Source: CBDDHT01 sp965228615
Lineage (GTDB): Bacteria > Pseudomonadota > Alphaproteobacteria > Rhizobiales > Methyloligellaceae
Direction: 5' to 3'
NCBI GenBank assembly: GCA_965228615.1
Contig: CBDDHT010000004.1
Location: forward strand, 2,170,001-2,234,000
Length of the DNA: 64,000 nt
Below the pieces are notes generated by a model. That model was not told the DNA's origin. It did not search any database and saw only the letters and a list, made by a program, of their open reading frames with translations. The position numbers and the translations under genes are program-made. Shown in pieces: positions 26,232 to 34,676 of the stretch (positions are counted from its first letter, which is position 1; the number at the start of each line of letters is the position of its first letter).

Positions 26232-27104
26232 ATGCACAAACCGATCAGAAAAGCCGTCTTTCCCGTGGCCGGGCTTGGCACGCGTTTCTTGCCAGCCACG
26301 AAAGCGATGCCGAAAGAAATGCTGACGGTCGTCGACCGTCCGTTGATCCAACATGTGGTGGACGAGGCACGCGAAGCCGGTATCGAGCACTTCATCTTCG
26401 TTACGGGCCGGAACAAAGGCGTCATCGAGGATCATTTCGACAAGCAGTTCGAACTGGAAGCGGTCTTGCACGAGCGGGGCAAGACCGAAGAGCTGTCGAT
26501 GCTTCGCGAACACCTTCCCGGTCCCGGCCAAACGAGTTTTACCCGCCAACAGGTTCCCCATGGTCTCGGTCATGCCGTCTGGTGCGCGCGCGACCTCGTC
26601 GGTCGCGAACCTTTCGCGCTGCTGCTGCCGGATGTTCTCGTTCAATCGGATACAAAGGGCTGCATGGCGCAGATGCTTGAGCTCTACAACACGCACGGCG
26701 GTAACATCATCGCCGTGGAGGAAGTCGCTCCGGAAGATGCCCACCAGTATGGCATCGTGTCGATCGGCGAAGGCGACGGGCGTACCTTTCCGGTTACGGG
26801 CATGATCGAGAAACCGGCCCCGGGTACTGCGCCCTCGAACCTGATCATCATGGGGCGCTATATCCTGCAGCCCGAGATCTTCGATATTCTGGCAATGGGC
26901 GAACGCGGCGCCGGAGGCGAAATCCAGATCACCGACGCCATGGTGAAACTCCTGGAGAACCAACAGTTCACCGCACTCGTCTATGACGGCAAGAGCTTCG
27001 ACTGCGGCTCCAAAGTCGGGTTTCTGACGGCCAATGTGGCGTTTGCACTGAAGCGTGAGGACATTGGTCATGCCTTCCTGGAGTCCCTCAGGAAGCTCCT
27101 TTAG
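26232..27104 (+). CDS. galU: UTP-glucose-1-phosphate uridylyltransferase
   Basis: This 290-residue enzyme makes UDP-glucose from UTP and glucose-1-phosphate. The nucleotidyltransferase signature is FPVAGLGTRFLPATKAMPKEML near the N terminus, followed by DRPLIQHVVDEA, the metal and base-binding LPDVLV region and the C-terminal GGEIQITDAM and FDCGSKVGF segments. The start at 26232 (MHKPIRKAVF) is the family N terminus. UDP-glucose from GalU feeds GalE, encoded divergently, and probably the envelope or exopolysaccharide functions encoded further right. A REP-like pair follows the gene. Confidence 0.96.
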   Translation: MHKPIRKAVFPVAGLGTRFLPATKAMPKEMLTVVDRPLIQHVVDEAREAGIEHFIFVTGRNKGVIEDHFDKQFELEAVLHERGKTEELSMLREHLPGPGQTSFTRQQVPHGLGHAVWCARDLVGREPFALLLPDVLVQSDTKGCMAQMLELYNTHGGNIIAVEEVAPEDAHQYGIVSIGEGDGRTFPVTGMIEKPAPGTAPSNLIIMGRYILQPEIFDILAMGERGAGGEIQITDAMVKLLENQQFTALVYDGKSFDCGSKVGFLTANVAFALKREDIGHAFLESLRKLL

Positions 27105-27155
27105 CCTTGCGAAGTTCAATTCAGATATCACAGCACGTTCAAACAGCGCGCTGGC

Positions 27156-27271
27156 CTGGATTCCTGCCTTCGCAGGAATGACGACGGACAGCGCGAGGAT
27201 CCCGGGTGATCTTCTGAATTGACCGATTCGAGGTTGCCGCCCTCGTCATCCCAGCGAAGGCTGGAATCCAG
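27156..27271. repeat. REP-like inverted repeat pair, second locus
   Basis: Positions 27156-27184 and 27243-27271 are 29-nt inverted copies with three differences, of the same family as the pair at 5719-5791. A further inverted pair (tcaattcaga near 27116 and tctgaattga near 27213) brackets the left copy. The element lies between convergent genes and may act as a terminator. Confidence 0.82.
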
Positions 27272-27336
27272 TCTCGTTATTCAGCAATGTTGTCCGAAAT
27301 TTGCTGAAATCCAGACACTAATGAATGGATACGGCT

Positions 27337-28797
27337 TCACCGCCGCACCCGAACCCCGACTTGGACCTGGTTTGCCGTATAGTCGTCTCCCTCATTGGTG
27401 CTGGAAAACTCGGTGTGCTCATAGTCCACAGTCAGTGCCAATGAACGATTGAGCAGATACTCAACGCCGAGTGTCGTCGTTACGTCGGTCTGCTGGAATT
27501 CGGAACCGGCGAAATCCTCGAATTCGATATTGACGCCGGCGGCAAGGATCAGATTACGGCGGAGCAGGTGCTCGACGGAAAAGTCCAGCGTCTGGGTTCG
27601 CGATCCGATGGAGTCTGAAACCGTCGTTCCGTCAATCTGAGAATCAGCCGCGAAATTGACGGTCGTCAGTCCTGTTGCGCGCCAGGTCAGATCGGCCCGA
27701 ACGATGGGCTTTTCCATGCCAGACAATGCGGATGAATCGGCGAATTGCCGGGCGTATCCGATACCGACTTCGCCGCTGACCTTTCCGCCAACCTCAAAAC
27801 TGAAACCGCCGACAACCTCATAGCCGGTCGAGTTTCGTGTTGGCTCGCCATCGGGGAGAATATCGAAGTTAATGTCATTGCCACTGCCTTCGACAAACAA
27901 GCTGACATCGGGACGGAGGGCATAGGCCAGACGGAGGCTGAGTTCCCGTTGCACATTGTTGCGCTCGTTGTTGTCGGTTGTGCCGCCCGCAAGCAATGTA
28001 ACGTCGCCAAACTCCTCGTCCGAAACCTGACCGCGAATACGGGCCGTCACATGGTTGATCCGATGAGTCAGTGCGAGGGACGCACTGCGATTGGTTTCAT
28101 CCGGACGATCGGCTGCACCGCTGGGGAAATCGACGTCGCTCCGGCTTTCCTGTTCGGTGCTGTAGGAGAGTTCCGTTTCAAGATTCGTTCGACGGCGAAT
28201 GTCGAGCCGACCGCGAAACTGTGCGTCGAAGGCGTCGTCGTTTTCCGATGTGAACTCATCGTAGAAACTGCGAACCATCCCAACACTGGCGTCAACTTCA
28301 TGGCGAGACCAGTTCGAACGGATTCGCAAACTCGGCTCGACGAACGTAGCGCGATCGGCCCGGCGCTGCGTCGCGGAATCCAGCACATTGTCCGTGTACC
28401 GGTTCTCAACACTGATTTCGGGAAACAGGAGGAAGCTCCCGAGTCTGATCCCTAGCGGATCATAGGGGCCGGTCTCCGGATCTGGATCATCCAATGGAGC
28501 AATGTCATTATCAGATTCTGCCTGTACGACCTGATCGTCCGGAGAAGTGGTGATCGTCTCTTCACGTGCCACACCGCGTTCTTCGTTTTCGGATTCGTCC
28601 TCCTCCGAACCGTCTTGCTCTGCCGCCTCGTCGCTCGAATTGTTATCGGCATTGCGCTCGAAACTTGGATCGAGTTCGTTGAATGGCCGCGGCTGGCTCT
28701 CCTGCGCCGCCAAAGGACTTTTCCACACGAAAGCAAATGCCGCCGCCAGCAGCAGGGGCGGGATGGCCGATCGCAGGAATCGCTCCGTTTTCACCAC
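27337..28797 (-). CDS. Outer-membrane beta-barrel protein with acidic linker
   Basis: The likely start is one of two adjacent GTG codons at 28797, with GGAG upstream; an in-frame ATG at 28914 would add 39 non-signal-like residues. From 28797 the protein has about 486 residues: a signal peptide ending near LAAQ, a very acidic, Glu/Asp/Ser/Asn-rich linker of about 90 residues, and a C-terminal barrel of about 380 residues made of alternating amphipathic strands (LLFPEISVENRYTDNV, LALTHRINHVTARIRGQV, VDYEHTEFSS). It ends VQVGVRVRR rather than in Phe. The barrel resembles the BBP2-type barrels found with exopolysaccharide export genes, and galE, galU and an arabinose-5-phosphate isomerase gene are near. 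The export role is inference. Confidence 0.78.
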   Translation of the reverse strand: MVKTERFLRSAIPPLLLAAAFAFVWKSPLAAQESQPRPFNELDPSFERNADNNSSDEAAEQDGSEEDESENEERGVAREETITTSPDDQVVQAESDNDIAPLDDPDPETGPYDPLGIRLGSFLLFPEISVENRYTDNVLDSATQRRADRATFVEPSLRIRSNWSRHEVDASVGMVRSFYDEFTSENDDAFDAQFRGRLDIRRRTNLETELSYSTEQESRSDVDFPSGAADRPDETNRSASLALTHRINHVTARIRGQVSDEEFGDVTLLAGGTTDNNERNNVQRELSLRLAYALRPDVSLFVEGSGNDINFDILPDGEPTRNSTGYEVVGGFSFEVGGKVSGEVGIGYARQFADSSALSGMEKPIVRADLTWRATGLTTVNFAADSQIDGTTVSDSIGSRTQTLDFSVEHLLRRNLILAAGVNIEFEDFAGSEFQQTDVTTTLGVEYLLNRSLALTVDYEHTEFSSTNEGDDYTANQVQVGVRVRR

Positions 28798-29045
28798 TTT
28801 CAACAACTCCGAGCGGCGCACGAAACGGTTAGTTGAACGGGTCCCGTTGTGCGCACGCAAACTGTTGGTCGCGACGATTGTCAGACCATTGTCGGTTGGA
28901 TCGTAGTGGCACACGGGTTAAAGGAGCGTTTACCGATGGAAATTGATTGACCATCGGCGGGTAGCCCGCACGGAGAACTACAGACAAAGACTGAGAACGG
29001 CGCTACCGTCGCACTGTCGAGAATCGGGCCAGTCTGCCCAGAAAG

Positions 29046-30074
29046 ATGAATCGCCGAATGACCATGGCTGTATCGCGCAAGACAGACGTAAACGATGCCA
29101 AAACGCAGCACGACATGCTGCTGGAATCCGCCCAGCGCACGTTGGCGCTTGAAGGAAAAGGTCTGAAGGCAATCGAAGATGCGCTTGCGAACGGACTATC
29201 GCAGTCCTTCGCCGATGCCGTCGATACCATCCGTGCCGCAACAGGCCGTGTCATAGTGACCGGCATGGGTAAAAGCGGGCATGTGGGGCAGAAGGTTGCG
29301 GCAACGCTTGCTTCGACCGGCACCCCGGCATCATTCGTCCATCCAAGCGAAGCCAGTCACGGCGATCTTGGAATGGTTACGCCGAACGATGTGGTTTTGG
29401 CCTTTTCCTGGTCCGGCGAAACGCTGGAGCTTACGAGCCTTATCAATTACTCGCGCCGGTTTGCCGTCCCCCTGATCGCGGTGACGTCACGGGCCGACAG
29501 CACGCTTGCCAATGCTGCGGAAATAACACTCGCTCTTCCGAAGGCGAGCGAGGCCTGCCCTCACGGTCTTGCACCGACGACATCGACGGTCATGCAGGTG
29601 GCGCTTGGAGATTGCCTCGCGATTGCTCTTCTTGAAAGCAAAGGCTTCACGGCAAGCGATTTCAAGACATTCCATCCGGGCGGCCAACTTGGTGCACGCC
29701 TGAAATATGTTTCCGACCTGATGCACCGCGACGATCAGATCCCGCTTGCCGGTCTGGATACGGTAATGAGCGATGCGCTGGTGACGATGACGGAGAAAAG
29801 CCTTGGGTGTCTTGGTGTCACCGATGCCGAAGGCCGATTGGTTGGCGTTGTAACCGATGGCGATTTGCGACGGAAAATGGGTCCGGAACTGCTAACCGCG
29901 ACGGCGGAAGAAATCATGACCGGAAATCCCAAATCGGTCTCACCCGATACGCTTGCAAGCGCTGCGCTCGAGATCGTCAATGCTTCCGCCATTACGGCCC
30001 TGTTCGTGACCGAGGACGGCAGGCCCGTCGGCATCATTCACGTGCATGATTTGTTGCGCGCGGGCGTGGCTTAG
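29046..30074 (+). CDS. kdsD: Arabinose-5-phosphate isomerase, KpsF/GutQ family
   Basis: This 342-residue protein interconverts ribulose-5-phosphate and arabinose-5-phosphate, the first step to the LPS sugar Kdo. The SIS domain (about 40-180) has VTGMGKSGHVGQKVAATLASTG, FSWSGETLEL and TTSTVMQVALGDCLAIAL. Two CBS domains form the C-terminal part (about 215-340; LGVTDAEGRLVGVVTDGDLRR and ALFVTEDGRPVGIIHVHDLL). ATGs at 29046 and 29061 are both possible; the first lies just after AGAAAG. It is divergent from the outer-membrane barrel gene. A palindrome and a MITE-like element follow the stop. Confidence 0.93.
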   Translation: MNRRMTMAVSRKTDVNDAKTQHDMLLESAQRTLALEGKGLKAIEDALANGLSQSFADAVDTIRAATGRVIVTGMGKSGHVGQKVAATLASTGTPASFVHPSEASHGDLGMVTPNDVVLAFSWSGETLELTSLINYSRRFAVPLIAVTSRADSTLANAAEITLALPKASEACPHGLAPTTSTVMQVALGDCLAIALLESKGFTASDFKTFHPGGQLGARLKYVSDLMHRDDQIPLAGLDTVMSDALVTMTEKSLGCLGVTDAEGRLVGVVTDGDLRRKMGPELLTATAEEIMTGNPKSVSPDTLASAALEIVNASAITALFVTEDGRPVGIIHVHDLLRAGVA

Positions 30075-30110
30075 AACAGACACCCTCTCGCGGCAGCGGC
30101 CGCTGGTATT

Positions 30111-30373
30111 ATACCAGCGGCGGTTACTATTGACCCTTGTCATGGCCTCAAACCGGTCACTTGGGCAGGCGCGGTGCGCCGGGCGATGCCGGCGCATCGT
30201 TCAAGCACCGGAACGCACCCGATGGCCGGTTTCAGGCCACCGGAGGCCGGGTGCATTTGCCCCCAGGCGTCGTTGCGTCCTGCTTACAGTACCCGGCACT
30301 ACGGTGCAGAACGCACCTAACCTGAGAACAAATTTACCCGGTGACCAGGGTCAATAGTGACCGCCGCTGGTAT
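30111..30373. mobile_element. Candidate MITE with 32-bp terminal inverted repeats
   Basis: Positions 30111-30142 and 30342-30373 are 32-nt inverted repeats with two differences (ATACCAGCGGCGGT, then CACTATTGACCC). They enclose about 200 bp with no coding frame but several small dyads (gccggcgcat, cggtttcaggccaccgg). At the left end the terminal sequence is mirrored to form a perfect 23-bp palindrome (30099-30121), as if a second element end had been joined there. The size, terminal repeats and lack of coding fit a non-autonomous transposable element. No target duplication is clear. Confidence 0.65.
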
Positions 30374-30486
30374 TAGTCCTTTGCTAACCAGTTTGCTTAG
30401 GCCCGCGTTAAGGCTGCCCTGGCAACACTCCTGCACTCTTGGAGATAGCTCCGAGTGAGGTTTGGGCGTTGGCGGGGGTCTTGCGT

Positions 30487-30741
30487 ATGCCACTCTTCAG
30501 TTTGGGACTGCTCGCCTTCCTGCTGGGAGGCTGTGCTGCCGTTGCCGTTGTCGGTACCGCCGCGTCCGTTACGACCACCGCGGTTAAGACGACAGCAAAG
30601 GGTGTCGGGGCCGTCGGCCGAATGACCTACCGTGGCGCCCGCTCCGTTGTTACCTCTGACGAGACAGACAGCGATGAGCCGGGCGAACCCGCATCCGTCC
30701 ATGATGACGAGCCGCTACCCATCACACCCCGCGAGCGCTGA
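30487..30741 (+). CDS. Small lipoprotein of unknown function
   Basis: This 84-residue protein has a lipoprotein signal: MPLFSLGLLAFLLGGC with the lipobox LLGGC, so Cys16 should be lipidated. The mature part is short: an Ala/Val/Thr-rich segment (AAVAVVGTAASVTTTAVKTT) that may itself lie against or in the membrane, then an acidic tail. Position +2 is Ala, which suggests the outer membrane. The ATG at 30487 has a G-rich ribosome-binding site. The Ala/Val/Thr pattern resembles short lipoproteins seen in other proteobacteria without known function. It stands between the MITE-like element and the stator genes. Confidence 0.7.
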   Translation: MPLFSLGLLAFLLGGCAAVAVVGTAASVTTTAVKTTAKGVGAVGRMTYRGARSVVTSDETDSDEPGEPASVHDDEPLPITPRER

Positions 30742-31074
30742 CGCACCGATCTTTGCTGAACAGTCGCACCTTGCCATGCCGGCGTGCGAGCAACGGCTAT
30801 CGTTGCAGTTGGTTATCAAAGCACTAATGCAAGAGACCCACAGCGCGCGATCAAAACCCTTTATTAACCCACTTAATCAAATAACAACGCTGTTTTTAAG
30901 CAGAAATACTTATTGGATTCATGATTTTTGATGCGCTTCATACTCTGGTGAAACTGATCGAACGCCCGAACACAACACGACAATTAGGTTTTGCTTATGA
31001 CATCCAGCTTATGATTTGGCACATGGGGCGGGCAATGAACCCGCAGTGGTGGCAGGAAACGGGTCGGTTCAGTC
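30742..31074. other. AT-rich intergenic region upstream of the stator genes
   Basis: These 333 bases are clearly more AT-rich than the surroundings, especially about 30820-30930, and must contain the promoter of the stator operon. TTAACCCACTTAA (around 30854) looks like a CtrA site but has the wrong spacing (5 rather than 7). No gene is supported. Confidence 0.5.
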
Positions 31075-31851
31075 ATGGATATCGCAACAATCATCGGCAT
31101 TGTGTCGGGGAGTCTGGTCGTCGGGGTCGCGATCCTGATGGGCGGCGACCCTGGTACGTTCGTCAATATCCCATCGCTTTGTATTGTGGTCGGTGGCGGA
31201 TTGGCTGCGACGGTCATCAGGTTTCCTCTGGCCAAGGTCTTTCAAGCTCTTGCCCTTGGCGGCAAGGTGGCATTCACCCACAAGAACAAAGACGCCAAGG
31301 ATATGATCGACGAGATCGCGCGCCTCGCCGATGTCGTACGCAAGGAAGGACCGCTCGGTCTGGAAAATGTCGATATCGAAGATGAGCTCCTGAAAAAGGG
31401 CGCACAGTTCGTCTCTGACGGTTACGAGGAAGACGTCATCTTCGAGACGCTGGAACGCGAACGCGATCTCTACCTTGATCGGCTGGAAGAAGGCAAACTG
31501 ATCTACAAGTCCCTCGGTGATGCAGCACCGGCCTTTGGAATGATCGGGACATTGGTCGGTCTGGTGCAGATGCTCTCCACCATGGATGACCCGGCCGCAA
31601 TCGGACCGGCGATGGCCGTCGCTCTGCTGACAACGCTCTACGGCGCCGTCATTGCCAACCTTATTTGTCTGCCAATTGCCGACAAGCTTTCCACCAAGGG
31701 GAAAATCGAAGACCTCAACTCCACCTTGACGATCGACGGAATCATGCAGCTACGGGCCGGCAAGAACCCCAATGTGATCCGGGAAATGCTGCAGGCCTAT
31801 ATGACAGACAAGCAGCGCGCCGAATTGGTTGCCGAAGCAGCAGCCGCGTAG
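31075..31851 (+). CDS. motA: Flagellar motor stator protein, MotA/PomA type
   Basis: This 258-residue protein has four transmembrane helices. Two are near the N terminus (IIGIVSGSLVVGVAILMGG and SLCIVVGGGLAATVI). Then comes a cytoplasmic loop with charged residues for FliG contact (about 60-145, KKGAQFVSDGYEEDVI). The other two are in the C-terminal half (APAFGMIGTLVGLVQML and AVALLTTLYGAVIANLI). This is closer to the PomA type than to the long MotA of Rhizobium. With the next gene product it forms the ion channel that turns the flagellum. No other flagellar gene is in the window, so the pair is an isolated stator locus. The next gene begins 22 nt later. Confidence 0.92.
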   Translation: MDIATIIGIVSGSLVVGVAILMGGDPGTFVNIPSLCIVVGGGLAATVIRFPLAKVFQALALGGKVAFTHKNKDAKDMIDEIARLADVVRKEGPLGLENVDIEDELLKKGAQFVSDGYEEDVIFETLERERDLYLDRLEEGKLIYKSLGDAAPAFGMIGTLVGLVQMLSTMDDPAAIGPAMAVALLTTLYGAVIANLICLPIADKLSTKGKIEDLNSTLTIDGIMQLRAGKNPNVIREMLQAYMTDKQRAELVAEAAAA

Positions 31852-31873
31852 AGCGGAGGACTGGAGAGGTCAC

Positions 31874-32737
31874 ATGGCACGACAAAAAGCAGGCGGTGGC
31901 GGTGGCGGATCGGACATTCCGGAATGGCTGGTCACCTTTGCCGACCTTATGTCGATCCTCGTCTGTTTCTTCGTTCTCATCATCTCCTTCTCGATTCAGG
32001 ACAAGGAGAAATTGCAGGTGGTCGCGGGCTCGATGCGCGAGGCTTTCGGCATCAAATATGTCGCTCGAAAAGCGGGTATGATCGAAAAGGAAGGGTCACC
32101 GGTTCGCGACTATGTCCGGGCAGTCGCGCCTATCCCCACGGAGACCGATAGCGACTTCGCCGCCGAGCGCCACGACACGAAGAGCAAACAGGGACCGGAA
32201 GCAAATACCCACGATATCGAGCGAACCGACATTGAGCGCCCACGTCAGTTTGCGGTCGCGGCGGCTTCGCTCCGCCAGGCATGGCGCGAGCTACCCGAGA
32301 TCCATGAACTGTCCGAAAGCCTGCTGGTCGAGGAGACCCCTGAAGGATTGCACATACAGCTTGTCGATCAGGAAGGTCGGTCCATGTTTCCCCAAGGATC
32401 GCCCGAACCTTACGAACGGACACGCAAGCTCTTGAAGAAGATGGGCACGGTTCTGAAGGCAATGCCCAACCGCATCGCAATTACAGGTCATACGGACGCC
32501 TCGCGCATGTACGACCGTCCGGGCTACTCGTTATGGGATCTCTCGGCCGACCGCGCACGCGCTGCGCGCCGTATCCTGGCATCGGGTGGAATCCGTCACA
32601 ATCAGTTTCACTCGATTACGGGAAAAGCCGATGCGGAACCGCTGTTTCCGGACGATCCCTTCTTGGCGTCGAACCGGCGGATTTCGATTCTAATTATGGC
32701 CGAAGCTCCGCCGTTCCCGATCACGGCAAAACCATAA
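31874..32737 (+). CDS. motB: Flagellar motor stator protein, MotB type (OmpA-like)
   Basis: This 287-residue protein has an N-terminal cytoplasmic tail with a run of Gly residues and a single transmembrane helix with the ion-carrying Asp24 (TFADLMSILVCFFVLIISF). A plug/linker region and a C-terminal OmpA-like peptidoglycan-binding domain follow (about 160-280; ITGHTDASRMYDR, LWDLSADRARAARRIL). It anchors the MotA/MotB stator to the wall. The start at 31874 follows TGGAGAGG. It is convergent with nfeD, with 32 bp between. Whether the ion is H+ or Na+ cannot be told with confidence. Confidence 0.92.
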   Translation: MARQKAGGGGGGSDIPEWLVTFADLMSILVCFFVLIISFSIQDKEKLQVVAGSMREAFGIKYVARKAGMIEKEGSPVRDYVRAVAPIPTETDSDFAAERHDTKSKQGPEANTHDIERTDIERPRQFAVAAASLRQAWRELPEIHELSESLLVEETPEGLHIQLVDQEGRSMFPQGSPEPYERTRKLLKKMGTVLKAMPNRIAITGHTDASRMYDRPGYSLWDLSADRARAARRILASGGIRHNQFHSITGKADAEPLFPDDPFLASNRRISILIMAEAPPFPITAKP

Positions 32738-32769
32738 CGAGCAAAGCCGCGCCGGTTTCGATAGGGGGA

Positions 32770-33264
32770 TCAGGCTCGTGCGGGATCGATATTGCCTGAA
32801 CCATTCGTCATGACGTCGGGAAAACCGACCTTGAGAACGGTGCCATCGGCGCCGGTCACCTTGACCTGCGTACCGACCGGCATGTCCGGACCTTCGACCT
32901 GCCAGAGCGTATCTCCGATACGGACCTTGCCGCGGCCACCTTCGATGGGTTCGGCCAATGTATAGAGCCGACCCACATACTGCTCGGCACGCTTGTTGAG
33001 AAGGGGACGGTCGGATTCGGTTGGATTGCGCTGCATATAAGACCGGGCGGCGACAGCCGATGCGATTGACAGGATCGCGAACGTCACAAACTGCCACTGC
33101 CAGGCAATGTCATTGGTCAGCGCAACGCCGCCAACGATCGCGGCAGCAATACCAAACCAGATAAAGTAGATACCGGGCGCGGCAAGTTCGAGCCCCAGGA
33201 ACAAGACGGCGATAATCAACCAGTTCCATGCGCCCAGCGAAGAGAAGAATGAACCCACTTCCAT
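32770..33264 (-). CDS. NfeD-like membrane protein
   Basis: This 164-residue protein has three or four N-terminal transmembrane segments (about 10-80, WNWLIIAVLFLGLELAAPGIYFIWFG and following) and a C-terminal OB-fold domain (about 95-155; GKVRIGDTLWQVEGPDMPVGTQVKV). This is the short NfeD (NfeD1b) form, which pairs with a stomatin/prohibitin-type SPFH protein. The SPFH gene stands directly upstream on the same strand, 22 bp away. The ATG at 33264 is used; a TTG one codon earlier is equally well placed relative to GGAGG. Confidence 0.92.
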   Translation of the reverse strand: MEVGSFFSSLGAWNWLIIAVLFLGLELAAPGIYFIWFGIAAAIVGGVALTNDIAWQWQFVTFAILSIASAVAARSYMQRNPTESDRPLLNKRAEQYVGRLYTLAEPIEGGRGKVRIGDTLWQVEGPDMPVGTQVKVTGADGTVLKVGFPDVMTNGSGNIDPARA

Positions 33265-33286
33265 CAATCAAAGTCCTCCAAATTCA

Positions 33287-34258
33287 TCAGGTGGACGGTA
33301 CCGAGCCACCGGGGCGCTTTTCAGGCTTGCTTCCGCTATCTCCAAAAGCTTCGCGTGTGATCTCGGCAAGCCCGCCTATCGCGCCGATGACGCCGGACGC
33401 TTCAACCGGCAGCATCAGAACTTTCTGATTGCGCGCAGTAGCGAGCGACTTCAGCGCATCCACATATTTGTTTGCAACGAAGTAGTTGATGGCCTGCACA
33501 TTCCCTTCGGAAATGGCATCGGAGACCATTTGCGTCGCTTTTGCCTCGGCTTCGGCTTCGCGTTCACGAGCCTCGGCGTCTCGGAAAGCCGCCTCGCGCC
33601 GCCCTTCGGCCGCCAGGATTTGACCTTGCTTCTCACCCTCGGCCTTCAGGATTTCAGCTTGGCGTTGTCCCTCTGCAATGAGAATCTCGGCACGCTTGTC
33701 ACGTTCGGCCTTCATTTGACGCGCCATCGAATCCACCAGATCCCGCGGTGGATTGATGTCCTTGATCTCGATGCGCGTGACTTTCACACCCCACGTATTG
33801 GTCGCGGCGTCCACAACGGTGAGAAGCCGATGATTGATCTCATCGCGCTGGGAGAGCAACTCATCCAGATCCATTGAACCCATCACCGTTCGAATGTTGG
33901 TCATGGTCAGATTGAGGATCGCGATTTCCAGATTGTTCACCTCGTAGCTCGCCTGGGCGGCATCGAGCACCTGAAAAAACGCAACGCCGTCGACCTGCAC
34001 CATGGCATTGTCTTTGGTGATGATCTCCTGACTTGGAACATTGAGGACCTGCTCCATCATATTCATCTTCTTGCCGACCCGGTCGATGAACGGAATGATC
34101 AGTCCAAGCCCCGGACCAAGAAAGCGCGTATAGCGGCCGAAACGCTCAATCGTATAGTGATATCCCTGAGGTACCGTCTTAACGCCTGCCATCACCGTGA
34201 GAACGATCAACCCCACGACAATAATCACGAAAATATCGAATCCGCCGACGTCAAGCAT
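33287..34258 (-). CDS. SPFH/Band 7 (stomatin-like) protein
   Basis: This 323-residue protein has an N-terminal membrane helix (about 4-26, FDIFVIIVVGLIVLTVMAGV), then the SPFH domain (about 25-190; RFGRYTRFLGPGLGLIIPFIDRV, IITKDNAMVQVDGVAFFQV, VTRIEIKDINPP). A long Ala/Glu/Arg coiled coil (about 190-260, ILIAEGQRQAEILKAEGEKQ and on) and a C-terminal hydrophobic patch follow. Such proteins form large membrane rings with NfeD partners and organise membrane domains or proteases. The start is ATG 34258 with GGGGAG 8 nt upstream; the in-frame codon at 34273 is only TTG. Confidence 0.93.
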   Translation of the reverse strand: MLDVGGFDIFVIIVVGLIVLTVMAGVKTVPQGYHYTIERFGRYTRFLGPGLGLIIPFIDRVGKKMNMMEQVLNVPSQEIITKDNAMVQVDGVAFFQVLDAAQASYEVNNLEIAILNLTMTNIRTVMGSMDLDELLSQRDEINHRLLTVVDAATNTWGVKVTRIEIKDINPPRDLVDSMARQMKAERDKRAEILIAEGQRQAEILKAEGEKQGQILAAEGRREAAFRDAEAREREAEAEAKATQMVSDAISEGNVQAINYFVANKYVDALKSLATARNQKVLMLPVEASGVIGAIGGLAEITREAFGDSGSKPEKRPGGSVPST

Positions 34259-34676
34259 TCCTAAACTCCCCAAAAATCTGCGTTTGGCGCACCATGGATA
34301 TGGGGATTTAACCCCGTGAATTTTAGAGGTACGCAGATGAATCTGAGACGATGGGTAAACGATTCGCGCATATCATCAAGCCTTGACCCTCAGCGCTCCG
34401 ATCACTACGTCTAAGGCATATTCGGATACCGGCCGGCCTGATCTGGCTGAGGCTTGCAATGGCGCCAAGCGGCGGCAAATACGAGCATTTTCAAGCCGGT
34501 ATGACAGACTGACCTCGCTCTGTCGGCGCGCAGATTTCTTTCAGGCGCCGGGCAACGAGCCGCAGAATGCGGACGTGGCGATTCCTTGCCGCTCCATACA
34601 TTCCTCGTCCTGAAACCGTCCGTTTGGACGCTCAATTCGGCTTTGCGTCTGCGCAGCCGACGACAAGGGGTGTTCG
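34259..34676. other. Intergenic region between the SPFH gene and a Tat-like orphan gene
   Basis: These 418 bases separate two divergent genes. Apart from the expected promoters I see no gene, repeat or strong hairpin. Confidence 0.5.

Noticed and set aside
26121..27131. A long minus-strand frame opposite galU
   Set aside because: It is the mirror of the galU codons, and the plus-strand product matches the uridylyltransferase family throughout.
30850..30870. A TTAA-pair resembling a CtrA binding site upstream of the stator genes
   Set aside because: The two TTAA halves are 5 bases apart rather than the required 7, so it does not meet the consensus.
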